Source: Halapricum desulfuricans (GTDB taxonomy: Archaea; Halobacteriota; Halobacteria; Halobacteriales; Haloarculaceae). From it: a stretch of DNA of 64,000 bases. How positions within the stretch are numbered: the stretch's first letter is position 1; the number at the start of each line of letters is the position of its first letter. Below, one piece after another: positions 1-7,154 of the stretch. The notes below the pieces were generated by a model, which had not been told where the DNA came from, did no database searches, and saw nothing but the letters and a program-made list of their open reading frames with translations. The translations under genes were made by a program, and so were the position numbers. The stretch spans positions 2,418,001-2,482,000 of the forward strand of contig NZ_CP064787.1 of assembly GCF_017094505.1 (NCBI RefSeq), written 5' to 3'.

Positions 1-122
1 AACGCCGCAACTACCCCGACAGTACCGTTTCGAATCTGAGCGCGGTAACCGTCGAGAAGCAGTGGCCCGCCGTGACGATCTATCGCGTCGATCAGGCGGC
101 GCTCGGCAACGGGACTGGCTAG
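1..122 (+). CDS. C-terminal fragment of an unidentified protein (cut by window start)
   Basis: A reading frame open from the window edge ends at the TAG at 120-122. It gives about 39 residues ending VTIYRVDQAALGNGTG. Codon choice is GC-rich, as in neighbouring genes. It converges on the next gene with only 3 bases between the stops. Too little is left to name a family; an aromatic, beta-rich tail of this kind could belong to a membrane glycosyltransferase or another envelope protein, but that is a guess. Confidence 0.5.
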   Translation, partial: RRNYPDSTVSNLSAVTVEKQWPAVTIYRVDQAALGNGTG

Positions 123-125
123 GAG

Positions 126-377
126 CTACGCATCGACGACGCTCACCGCCTCCGCCTCGGTCGAGAGCGTCTCCAGGTGCATCGGGATGTACTGGCGGCG
201 CGCGTAGGCTTCACGCTCGTCTTCCTGCCCGATCGTACACCACAGCTGCGGTCGATCCGGCCCGTGCCAGTCGCCCTGGCGCTTGACGGAGAAACAGACG
301 TACTGCTCGCCGTCGTACTCGATGACGGCGTCCTTCCGGAGGTCGCCGGGATCGCCGTTGATGATGAGGTTCTTCAT
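126..377 (-). CDS. Small conserved haloarchaeal protein, HAH_0734-like
   Basis: An 83-residue acidic protein starting MKNLIINGDPGDLRKDAVIE. An upstream in-frame ATG would add 27 residues that look non-coding, so the start at 377 is preferred. The sequence resembles a small haloarchaeal family of unknown function that I remember as HAH_0734-like; the name is from memory and unchecked. It is divergent from rpl44e with about 100 bp between. It has a single Cys in YVCFSVKRQ, a CTIGQED segment, no signal peptide and no membrane segment. Function unknown. Confidence 0.7.
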   Translation of the reverse strand: MKNLIINGDPGDLRKDAVIEYDGEQYVCFSVKRQGDWHGPDRPQLWCTIGQEDEREAYARRQYIPMHLETLSTEAEAVSVVDA

Positions 378-481
378 GCCCGCTCGTTCGGTGCAACCGC
401 ACTTAGGGACTTCGGAGGGAGCGAGCGGAACCAAACGGGTTTTAAGCGCCCACGTCAAATCCCCGCCAAGGACGATTCGCT

Positions 482-763
482 ATGCAGATGCCACGCCGAT
501 TTAACACGTACTGTCCGCACTGTAACGAGCACCACGAACACGAGGTCGAGAAGGTCCGGACGGGCCGTTCCTCGGGCATGAAGAAGGTCAACGACCGCCA
601 GCGCGAACGCCAGTCCGGCATCGGGAACGACGGCAAGTTCTCGAAGGTCCCCGGTGGGGACAAACCCACCAAGAAGACCAACCTCACCTATCGCTGCAGC
701 GAGTGTGGCAACGCCCACGTTCGCGAAGGGTGGCGCGCCGGACGGCTGGAGTTCCAGGAGTGA
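482..763 (+). CDS. rpl44e: 50S ribosomal protein L44e (eL42)
   Basis: A 93-residue basic protein of the large ribosomal subunit, near the E site. Two zinc-binding CxxC pairs are visible: CPHC near residue 11 and CSEC near residue 72. The central Gly-rich basic region ([20 protein letters not shown], then [15 protein letters not shown]) is typical of eL42, and the length is normal for archaea. It is the first gene of a tight information-processing operon: rps27e starts 5 bp after its stop. Confidence 0.97.
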   Translation: MQMPRRFNTYCPHCNEHHEHEVEKVRTGRSSGMKKVNDRQRERQSGIGNDGKFSKVPGGDKPTKKTNLTYRCSECGNAHVREGWRAGRLEFQE

Positions 764-768
764 TCACG

Positions 769-942
769 ATGGCCGGGAACTTCCACACCGTCGTGTGTCC
801 GGACTGTGAGAACGAACAGATCGTCTTCGGCAAGGCCGCCACCGAGGTCTCCTGTGCGGTCTGCGGGCACACGCTCGCGGTCCCCACGGGCGGGAAGGCC
901 GAGATCGAAGGCGAGGTCGTCGAGACCGTCGAGGCTCGGTAA
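769..942 (+). CDS. rps27e: 30S ribosomal protein S27e (eS27)
   Basis: A 57-residue small-subunit protein starting [17 protein letters not shown]. The zinc ribbon is CPDC (residues 10-13) and CAVC (residues 29-32). An in-frame ATG further upstream would overlap rpl44e, so 769 is chosen. The gene lies 5 bp after rpl44e and 2 bp before aif2a. The order eL42, eS27, aIF2-alpha, Nop10 is conserved in many archaea. Confidence 0.96.
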   Translation: MAGNFHTVVCPDCENEQIVFGKAATEVSCAVCGHTLAVPTGGKAEIEGEVVETVEAR

Positions 943-944
943 CG

Positions 945-1745
945 ATGAAGTACAGCGGGTGGCCGGAACCGGGCGAACTCGTCGTGGGTCGGATCGACGA
1001 GATCGAGGACTTCGGCGTCTTCGTCGACCTGCTGGAGTACGAGGACAAGCGCGGACTCGTCCACGTCAGCGAGGTCGCGAGCGGCTGGATCAAGAACGTC
1101 CGCGACCACGTCAACCCCGACCAGCGCGTCGTCGCGAAAGTGCTCGACGTCGACGAGTCCTCCCAGCAGATCGACCTCTCGCTGAAGGACGTCAACGACC
1201 ACCAGCGCAAGGACAAGATCCAGGAGTGGAAAAACGAGCGCAAGGCCGACAACTGGATGGAGCAGTCCTTCGGCGAGGACATCACCGACGAGCAGTACGC
1301 CGCCGTCGGCAACGAACTGCTCGCGGCGTTCGGCTCGATGTACGCTGGCTTCGAGGAGGCCGCCATCCGCGGCAGCGAGGCGCTCGAGGACACCGACCTC
1401 GACGACGACGAGATCGAGGCGATCGTCGAAACGGCCCGCGAGAACGTCTCGGTGCCCTACGTCGAGGTGACCGGATACGTCGATCTGCAGGCGTTCGGCA
1501 GCGACGGCGTCGACGCGATCAAGGCGGCGCTGCAGGCCGCGGAGGGCAACGGAGACGTGCCGGAGGAAGTCGAACTCGAGGTGACCTACGTCGGATCGCC
1601 GGAGTACCGGATCAGGGTCAAAGCGCCGGATTACAAGACCGCCGAGTCGGAACTGGAAGACAGTGCCGACCGAGCCGCCGACTGCATCGAAGAGCGCGGC
1701 GGAACGGCACAGTATCACCGCGAGCGCAACACCGACGAAGAGTAA
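945..1745 (+). CDS. eif2a: Translation initiation factor 2 subunit alpha (aIF2-alpha)
   Basis: A 266-residue alpha subunit of the heterotrimeric factor that brings Met-tRNAi to the ribosome. Residues about 10-85 form an S1/OB RNA-binding domain ([17 protein letters not shown], then [16 protein letters not shown]). A helical middle domain and an alpha-beta C-terminal domain that contacts the gamma subunit follow. Length is normal for archaea. The acidic bias ([10 protein letters not shown]) fits a salt-in halophile. It lies between rps27e (2 bp) and nop10 (21 bp). Confidence 0.96.
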   Translation: MKYSGWPEPGELVVGRIDEIEDFGVFVDLLEYEDKRGLVHVSEVASGWIKNVRDHVNPDQRVVAKVLDVDESSQQIDLSLKDVNDHQRKDKIQEWKNERKADNWMEQSFGEDITDEQYAAVGNELLAAFGSMYAGFEEAAIRGSEALEDTDLDDDEIEAIVETARENVSVPYVEVTGYVDLQAFGSDGVDAIKAALQAAEGNGDVPEEVELEVTYVGSPEYRIRVKAPDYKTAESELEDSADRAADCIEERGGTAQYHRERNTDEE

Positions 1746-1766
1746 CGCTTCTCGCTGTTTTCACGC

Positions 1767-1949
1767 ATGAAATCCGACATCCGCGTGTGTTCGGCGTGGC
1801 GTGAGACTCACGATCGGCCAGTCTACACCCTCTCGGAGCGCTGTCCAGACTGTGGAGCCGAGGCCGTCAACAGCGCGCCGGCCCCGTTCTCGCCCGAGGA
1901 CCGGTACGGTTCGTACCGACGGGCACTTAAGGAGCGACGCCGCGAGTAG
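1767..1949 (+). CDS. nop10: H/ACA RNP protein Nop10
   Basis: A 60-residue protein starting MKSDIRVCSAWRETHDRPVY. Nop10 bridges Cbf5 and L7Ae in H/ACA RNPs that make pseudouridine in rRNA. The second zinc knuckle CPDC is intact, and the PFSPEDRYGSYRRALK tail is typical. The first CxxC knuckle is reduced to a single Cys followed by AW and a short insert. I believe this is common in haloarchaeal Nop10 and not damage. It is in the same operon as aIF2-alpha and is 5 bp from the PAC2-like gene. Confidence 0.93.
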   Translation: MKSDIRVCSAWRETHDRPVYTLSERCPDCGAEAVNSAPAPFSPEDRYGSYRRALKERRRE

Positions 1950-1954
1950 CGGGT

Positions 1955-2710
1955 ATGGACCCATTCGAGATCGAGATTCTCGCCGAGCCAGAACTGGACG
2001 ATCCGGTGCTCGTCGAGGGATTGCCCGGCGTCGGCCACGTCGGCAAGCTCGCCGCCGAGCACGTCCTCGAAGAGCTGGACAGCACGCTCGTGGCGCGCGT
2101 CTATTCGACGCACTTCCCGCCGCAGGTGACAGTCGAGGACGGCACGGCCGAACTGGCCCACGCCGAGTTTCACGCCGTCGAGACCGAGGACGGATCCGAC
2201 CTGATCACGCTGACCGGCGACCATCAGGCCCAGGACAACGAGGGCCATTACGGGCTGACGGACACGTTTCTGGATGTCGCCGACCGACTGGGCGTCCAGC
2301 GCGTGTTCGCTCTCGGCGGCGTCCCGACCGGCGAGCTCATCGAGGAGTACGACGTGCTCGGGGCGGCGACGACCGACGAGTTGGTCGACGAGCTCGAGAG
2401 CGCCGGCGTGGAGTTCCGCGAGGACGAGCCCGCCGGCGGAATCGTCGGCGTTTCGGGCCTGTTGCTCGGACTGAGCGGCCGTCGCGACCTCCCGGCGGCC
2501 TGTCTGATGGGCGAGACCTCGGGCTATCTCGTCGATCCCAAGAGCGCCCAGGCGGTGCTCGAGATCCTGCAGGACGTGATCGGCTTCGAGGTCGATTTCG
2601 CCTCGCTGGAAGAGCGCGCCGACGAGATGGAAGAGGTCGTCCGGAAGATTCAAGAGATGGAGGGCGGCGGTCCCGCGGCGTCCGAGGAAGACCTCCGGTA
2701 CATCGGCTAG
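1955..2710 (+). CDS. PAC2 family protein (proteasome assembly chaperone-like)
   Basis: A 251-residue protein of the PAC2/ATP-grasp-like family. Visible are the N-terminal LVEGLPGVGHVGKLAAEHV loop, a central ALGGVPTG segment, and GIVGVSGLLLGLSGRRDLPA, which is diagnostic for archaeal PAC2 homologues. The last 40 residues form a charged helix (EERADEMEEVVRKIQEM). The eukaryotic relative helps assemble the proteasome alpha ring; the archaeal role is unproven. It is the last gene of the operon, 5 bp after nop10. Confidence 0.9.
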   Translation: MDPFEIEILAEPELDDPVLVEGLPGVGHVGKLAAEHVLEELDSTLVARVYSTHFPPQVTVEDGTAELAHAEFHAVETEDGSDLITLTGDHQAQDNEGHYGLTDTFLDVADRLGVQRVFALGGVPTGELIEEYDVLGAATTDELVDELESAGVEFREDEPAGGIVGVSGLLLGLSGRRDLPAACLMGETSGYLVDPKSAQAVLEILQDVIGFEVDFASLEERADEMEEVVRKIQEMEGGGPAASEEDLRYIG

Positions 2711-2821
2711 GCTCGCACCTCCGCAACGACGGCCACGGTATCGCGCCCGTCGGTCGGAATCCCGCACGGCTTGCCTCCAGCGAACCGTTCTTGTTTGCGG
2801 TATCCGTTACTCGCTTCCAGT

Positions 2822-3412
2822 GTGCTAGACAGTCTCGCGACCCTCCCCTCGTGGCTGGTCACCGGTCTCGTGCTGGGAGCCGTCAGTAGCGTCGCCATCG
2901 CGGGGCTGTTCGTCGCGATCGTTCGCCTGTTCCCCACCCGGGCCCCCTCTCAGTCCAGCGACACGGAAGCGCGCCGTCGCTCGGAGATTCGGGCGTATCT
3001 GGAGGGGATCGGCGAACGCTACGTCGAGAACCACGTCATCGCCGGCCAGTCAGTCGAGTTCTACCTCCCGGATCAGGAAGTGGCGATCACCTTCGACGCG
3101 CGCGTGTACTTCCGTCTCGTCGGGACGGACGCCACGCCGGTGCTCGTCGAACACGAACTCCCGGGCGTCGCGATCGGCCCGCGACTGCCCTTCGAGACGC
3201 CCGAAAGTGGTCCGTCTCCCGGGAGTGCTTCTCACCCGGCGAGCGAGGCGTTTGCCCGGCTCGGACTGCCTGCCGGTGCGCCGCTCGCGGACGTTCGAGA
3301 CGCCTACCGGCAGAAGGTCAAGGAGGTCCACCCCGATCAGGGCGGTGACGAGGCCGCGTTCCGCCGCGTCCGGGAGGCGTACACGACGGCCAGACAGCAC
3401 GCGACCGACTAG
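2822..3412 (+). CDS. Membrane-anchored J-domain (DnaJ-like) protein
   Basis: About 196 residues if the GTG at 2822 starts it; an ATG at 2771 would add 17 residues of unconvincing sequence. One N-terminal transmembrane segment (about residues 9-35, TGLVLGAVSSVAIAGLFVAI) precedes a middle beta-rich region. A short C-terminal J domain contains the HPD motif (VKEVHPDQGGDEAAFRRV) that stimulates Hsp70 ATPase. No zinc-finger or substrate domain is present, so it is a type III J protein tethered to the membrane. It converges on the tfx gene with a 4-bp overlap of 3' ends. Confidence 0.8.
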   Translation: MLDSLATLPSWLVTGLVLGAVSSVAIAGLFVAIVRLFPTRAPSQSSDTEARRRSEIRAYLEGIGERYVENHVIAGQSVEFYLPDQEVAITFDARVYFRLVGTDATPVLVEHELPGVAIGPRLPFETPESGPSPGSASHPASEAFARLGLPAGAPLADVRDAYRQKVKEVHPDQGGDEAAFRRVREAYTTARQHATD

Positions 3413-3861
3413 TCGCGGACCACGCGCACGTCGCCGCTCTCGGTGACAAGCACCCGGACCGGCTCGGTGACGACGTTGCCGCTGATCGCCTCGCCGGCCT
3501 CCGAGCGGACCGTCTGGACCAGATCGACGGCGGAACTGCTCACCTTGATGTCGGCCTCGTCGCAGGCCGAGTACACCATCGGCGGGACGTCGAACAGCGA
3601 CGTGTGCGCGTCGATCTCAAGCTCCACGAGCGGGCGCAACCGCTCCAGGAAGTCGACGGTGTTGCGTGCCTTCTCGGCGTTCTCGCGCGCGCTCGCCTCG
3701 ATGTTGGCGACGTTGGCGCGGGACGTCCCGAAGCGGTCGGCGATGTCGGCCTGGGTCAGCCCCTGCTCCCGGAGCGCGAGCACCTCGGCCTGGCGGCGCG
3801 TCACCACCAGCTCGTCGGCCTCGTACCCGGTGTCGTCAAGGGGGTCGGTCTCTCGGTCCAT
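3409..3861 (-). CDS. tfx: Tfx family DNA-binding transcriptional regulator
   Basis: A 150-residue protein. The N-terminal HTH is TRRQAEVLALREQGLTQADI with SRANVANIE as the recognition helix. The C-terminal part (about residues 85-150) is a beta-rich domain. This arrangement is that of Tfx, first described as a protein binding near molybdenum formylmethanofuran dehydrogenase genes in a methanogen. Here it is divergent from a tungstate/molybdate ABC transporter, which supports a Mo/W-related regulatory role. The RNA is probably leaderless: a TATA-like GTTATATTC lies about 25 bases before the ATG on the minus strand. Confidence 0.88.
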   Translation of the reverse strand: MDRETDPLDDTGYEADELVVTRRQAEVLALREQGLTQADIADRFGTSRANVANIEASARENAEKARNTVDFLERLRPLVELEIDAHTSLFDVPPMVYSACDEADIKVSSSAVDLVQTVRSEAGEAISGNVVTEPVRVLVTESGDVRVVRD

Positions 3862-3992
3862 GCGCTGCGTATTTGAATATAACTGTAATCGTCACCGGCG
3901 CTTAATACTGCCGACTGTCCCGATGCCCGCAACCGTAATCGATCCCGATCACGATATCTGACGAAAAGTATATTTGTTAACGGGTTTTCGTT
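3862..3992. promoter_or_regulatory. Divergent tfx/tupA promoter region with inverted repeat
   Basis: 131 bp between divergent starts. On the tupA side ACGAAAA (3961-3967) and TTTTCGT (3985-3991) form a 7-bp inverted repeat with a 17-bp spacer. It encloses a TATA-like GTATATTT (3968-3975) about 25 bases before the ATG, so a leaderless mRNA is likely and a protein bound there would block the promoter. Two further GTAATCG half-sites (3885-3891 and 3935-3941) are 50 bp apart. The binding factor is unknown; Tfx is the obvious candidate. Confidence 0.55.
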
Positions 3993-4934
3993 ATGTCTAT
4001 GGAGATACAACGGCGGCGGTTCGTCGCGGGGATCGGTGCGGGGGCAGTCGCGCTCACAGCCGGGTGTGCACAGCTGGGGAGCGACGGTGAGGCAGACGAC
4101 GACCGGCCGGACGTCGTCGGGGAAACGCTCACGCTCACGACGACGACGAGCACCTACGACACGGGGTTGCTCGATGCGATCCACCCCGACTTCGAGGAGC
4201 TGTACGGCGTCGAGGTCGACCCGGTCGCACAGGGGACGGGAGCCGCGCTCGAGTCGGCCCGCAACGGCGACTCGGACGTGGTGATGGTCCACGCCCGGGG
4301 CCTCGAAGACGAGTTCATGCGCAACGGGTACGGCGTCAACCGTCGGGACCTCATGTTCAACGACTTCGTCATCGTCGGCCCGGAGGGCGATCCGGCGGGG
4401 ATCGACGGGGCGGGCTCGGCGACCGAGGCGCTTACCGCCATTGCCGAGACCGGGGCGACGTTCGTCTCGCGCGGGGACAACTCCGGCACTCACACCAAGG
4501 AGCTGAACCTCTGGGAGGCCGCCGGGACCGAACCCGGCGGGGACTGGTATCAGGAGACCGGGTCCGGAATGGGCGAGGCGCTGAACGTCGCCACCCAGCA
4601 GGGCGCGTACACCCTCTCGGACCGCGGGACCTTCCTCTCTCGGCGCGCGGATATCGACCTGGTCATCCTGGTGGAAGGCCCCCTCGAGGACGGGCCGGAG
4701 ATCCTCGCCAATCCATACGGCGTCATGGCGGTCAATCCCGCGATCCACGACAACGTCAACTACGACCTCGCGATGGCCTACATCGGGTGGCTAACCAGTC
4801 CCGACGCCCAGGACGCGATCGCGGACCACGAGCGAAACGGCGAACAGCTGTTCTATCCCGAGGCGATCTCCGAGAACCCGGACTTCCAGCAGTACGTTCC
4901 CGAGGGGTGGAACAGCGACTCGTCCGGGGAGTGA
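3993..4934 (+). CDS. tupA: Tungstate/molybdate ABC transporter substrate-binding lipoprotein (TupA-like)
   Basis: 313 residues. The N-terminus has a Tat-type twin-arginine run (QRRRFVAG) and a lipobox ending at Cys25 (LTAGC), so the protein is likely exported folded and lipid-anchored. The mature part has the PBP fold of the TupA branch: [14 protein letters not shown] near the start of the mature domain, [18 protein letters not shown], and [18 protein letters not shown], which binds the oxyanion in this family. It starts a tupABC operon; its stop overlaps or abuts the permease start. Tungstate is favoured over molybdate because a tungsten-type oxidoreductase is near. Confidence 0.93.
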   Translation: MSMEIQRRRFVAGIGAGAVALTAGCAQLGSDGEADDDRPDVVGETLTLTTTTSTYDTGLLDAIHPDFEELYGVEVDPVAQGTGAALESARNGDSDVVMVHARGLEDEFMRNGYGVNRRDLMFNDFVIVGPEGDPAGIDGAGSATEALTAIAETGATFVSRGDNSGTHTKELNLWEAAGTEPGGDWYQETGSGMGEALNVATQQGAYTLSDRGTFLSRRADIDLVILVEGPLEDGPEILANPYGVMAVNPAIHDNVNYDLAMAYIGWLTSPDAQDAIADHERNGEQLFYPEAISENPDFQQYVPEGWNSDSSGE

Positions 4935-4936
4935 TC

Positions 4937-5650
4937 GTGCTACCGGAACTGATCGGACACCCGCTGTCGGCCGTCTTCGATCTCCCGTTCAGAGACGGCT
5001 ACGTCTGGAGCATTATCTACGTCTCGCTGTACGTGAGCCTCACCGCCGTCGCGTTGAGCACACTGGTCAGCGTCCCGGTTGCGATCGTGATGGGGTTTTC
5101 GGAGTTCCCCGGCCGACAGTTCGCCAAGTCGGTGATCAACACCGGCATGGGCTTTCCCAGCGTGGTCGTCGGGCTGGCCGTGCTGTTTCTCGTCTCTAAT
5201 CAGGGGCCGCTGGGATCGCTGGAGCTGATCTTCACCACGGAGGCGATGATAATCTCGCAGTTCGTGCTCGCGACGCCGCCGATCACCGCGATCAGCCTCG
5301 CCGCCATCACCGGCGTGAACGATCGCGTTCGCGACGCCGCCCACGTCCTCGGCGGGACGCGTCTCGACGTGGCGCTGGTCGTTCTCAAGGAGGCGCGTTA
5401 CGGGATCGCGACGGCGATCCTGGCCGGGTTCGGCCGCGCGATCAGCGAGGTCGGGTCCGTGCTGATTGTCGGCGGCAACATCACCGGCGCAGACGGGATC
5501 TCCAAGACCAGGACGCTGACGACCGCTATCCAGCTCGAGGCCCGGCAGGGGAAATACGAGACGGCGATGGTCCTCGGGGCAATCCTGCTCGCGCTCGTGC
5601 TGGTGATCAACGCCGTCGTCGTCCGACTCGGCGATCAGGGGGTCCGATGA
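4937..5650 (+). CDS. tupB: Tungstate ABC transporter permease (TupB-like)
   Basis: About 237 residues from the GTG at 4937, which has a GGGGAG Shine-Dalgarno 5 bases upstream; the GTG at 4931 overlapping the tupA stop is an alternative. The hydrophobic protein has about five or six membrane segments. The EAA loop ([20 protein letters not shown]) that docks the ATPase is at about residues 134-153. Sequence features ([35 protein letters not shown]) match the TupB/WtpB permease group. Its stop overlaps the tupC start by 4 bp, indicating translational coupling. Confidence 0.92.
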   Translation: MLPELIGHPLSAVFDLPFRDGYVWSIIYVSLYVSLTAVALSTLVSVPVAIVMGFSEFPGRQFAKSVINTGMGFPSVVVGLAVLFLVSNQGPLGSLELIFTTEAMIISQFVLATPPITAISLAAITGVNDRVRDAAHVLGGTRLDVALVVLKEARYGIATAILAGFGRAISEVGSVLIVGGNITGADGISKTRTLTTAIQLEARQGKYETAMVLGAILLALVLVINAVVVRLGDQGVR

Positions 5651-6504
5651 TGCTCCGGGAACCCGAGCGCGTACAACCGCACGAAGACGGTACGATGACC
5701 CGGGGGATCGACCGCTCACGGCCGCGATCGGGCAGGGTGACGCTCCAGGCGACCGACCTCACCCAGTCCTACGGGGACGAAACAGTGTTTCGCGGTCTCT
5801 CACTCGCCGTTGGCAGCGGCGAGGTGGTCGCTGTCATCGGCCCCTCCGGCGTCGGCAAGTCGACGCTGCTGCGGACGCTCGCGCTTGCGCTCGAGCCGGA
5901 CGACGGAACCGTCACGTTCGACGGGACCGAGGCCTGGCGCGTCGGCACGTCCGAACGGCTCTCGCTGCGCCGGCGCATCGGGATGGTCTTTCAGGAGGCG
6001 TCCCTGTTCGACGCCTCGGTCGCCCGCAACGTCGAGTACGGGCTCCGGGTCCGGCGGTCCTGGTCCGAACGGGTCCGTGCTGGCCTGCAGTCGATACTCA
6101 GTGCCAACGGGACCGCCGAGGCCGTCTCCGAAGCGCTCGGCGTCGTCGAGTTACGGGACAAGGCCGACCAGCAGGCGGAGTCGCTCTCGGGCGGGGAAGG
6201 CCAGCGCGTCTCCTTCGCCCGCGCGCTGGCGTACGACCCCGACGTGCTGTTGCTCGACGAACCGACCTCCGACCTCGATCCGCGAAACACCGCCGTCATC
6301 GAGGAGGCGATCGCCGAGGCGCGAGACCGCGGTATCGGCGTCGTCGTGGCCACCCACGACATGCATCAGGCCGAGCGCGTCGCCGATCGGGTGGCGGTCC
6401 TGCTCGGCGAGACGATCACCGAAGTCGGCCCGACGGCGACGATCTTCGACGAGCCGTCAGACCCCCGAACCCGGAAGTTCATCTCCGGCGAACTGGTCTA
6501 CTGA
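5647..6504 (+). CDS. tupC: Tungstate ABC transporter ATP-binding protein (TupC-like)
   Basis: 285 residues (an internal ATG at 5695 is also possible). Walker A is GPSGVGKST, the signature is [15 protein letters not shown], Walker B is [12 protein letters not shown], and the H-loop is [14 protein letters not shown]. The signature motif has an extra-acidic GGEGQ form. The protein energises TupB for uptake of tungstate. It is last in the operon and ends 23 bp before the convergent molybdopterin-domain gene. Confidence 0.93.
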   Translation: MMLREPERVQPHEDGTMTRGIDRSRPRSGRVTLQATDLTQSYGDETVFRGLSLAVGSGEVVAVIGPSGVGKSTLLRTLALALEPDDGTVTFDGTEAWRVGTSERLSLRRRIGMVFQEASLFDASVARNVEYGLRVRRSWSERVRAGLQSILSANGTAEAVSEALGVVELRDKADQQAESLSGGEGQRVSFARALAYDPDVLLLDEPTSDLDPRNTAVIEEAIAEARDRGIGVVVATHDMHQAERVADRVAVLLGETITEVGPTATIFDEPSDPRTRKFISGELVY

Positions 6505-6526
6505 TCGATCGGGTCTCCACACCCAG

Positions 6527-6985
6527 TCAATGACCGGTCTCGTAGTCGCGAGCGTCCTCGCCTGGCTGCAGTTCGATCGCCTCGATCGCCGAGAGGTTCC
6601 GGATCGTCCGCGAGGAGTCGATCTCCGGGGCCAGAAACCGCGGCGTCTCACGCAGGGCGTACGCCTCGCCACCTTCGACGGTGAGTGCCTCACAGACGAA
6701 CCCGACGAATCCCTCGAGCCCGAACCAGGCGTCGATACAGACCCGATACCCGTCGTCCGCGGTCATCAGTAGGTGTGTGGCTTCGGGCGGGAATTGCGCG
6801 GCCTCGGCCACCGGCGCGATCGGGACCCCGCTCCAGCGCCCCTCGATCTCGCGCCCGGAGTGGCAGTTGATCGTGAACGACCGGGTCTGCCACGGGAACC
6901 GCTCGCGGGTCGCCGGCGCGTCCGCGAGCGTGACTTCGCTGTCCCCCGCGACCGTCACGGCCGGTTCGGACTCCTGTGACACCAT
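6527..6985 (-). CDS. Small molybdopterin-binding (sulfite-oxidase-fold) protein
   Basis: 152 residues matching the core of the oxidoreductase molybdopterin-binding domain: FTINCHSGREIEGRWSGVPI with Cys at the place of the metal-ligand Cys of sulfite oxidases, then HLLMTADDGYRVCIDA and AYALRETPRFLAPE. No dimerisation domain, heme domain or signal peptide is present, so it is a minimal single-domain version. It lies between the tungstate importer and the aldehyde oxidoreductase, on the opposite strand from both. Its substrate is unknown. Confidence 0.8.
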   Translation of the reverse strand: MVSQESEPAVTVAGDSEVTLADAPATRERFPWQTRSFTINCHSGREIEGRWSGVPIAPVAEAAQFPPEATHLLMTADDGYRVCIDAWFGLEGFVGFVCEALTVEGGEAYALRETPRFLAPEIDSSRTIRNLSAIEAIELQPGEDARDYETGH

Positions 6986-7043
6986 CTCCGAGACGTTCGC
7001 CGCCCGCCCTCAAGAACGTACCGTCTACGGGCGTCGACGGCGT

Positions 7044-7140
7044 CTGCCGGTACCGGCAGGACGGTGTCGCTCAGCGCGACGTAATCACCGACGATTACAT
7101 CGCCGGACGTAGAGCTAACCCGCTGGCGACCGTATATAAT
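7044..7140. promoter_or_regulatory. Two palindromes upstream of the aldehyde oxidoreductase gene
   Basis: A perfect 16-bp palindrome CTGCCGGTACCGGCAG lies at 7044-7059. A second inverted repeat, CGACGTAATC (7077-7086) and GATTACATCG (7093-7102), has 10-bp arms matching at 9 positions with a 6-bp spacer. An AT-rich TATATAAT is at 7133-7140, though it is rather close to the ATG at 7155 for a standard TATA box. These look like operator sites; the factor is not known. GTAATC half-sites also occur in the tfx/tupA region. Confidence 0.5.
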
Positions 7141-7154
7141 CATGAGGGATAACG

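Noticed and set aside
684-1718. Long open frames opposite the eL42-aIF2-alpha genes
   Set aside because: Mirror frames of GC-rich, acidic-protein genes; biased composition, no family motif, fully covered by well-identified genes on the other strand.
5647-6504. A specific molybdate (ModC) label for the ABC ATPase
   Set aside because: The binding protein and permease look like the Tup/Wtp type and the nearest enzyme is a tungsten oxidoreductase, so tungstate is favoured; the ATPase alone cannot decide.
7142-7154. ATG at 7142 as the aldehyde oxidoreductase start
   Set aside because: It is out of frame with the enzyme and runs into a stop after a few codons; the ATG at 7155 gives the family N-terminus.
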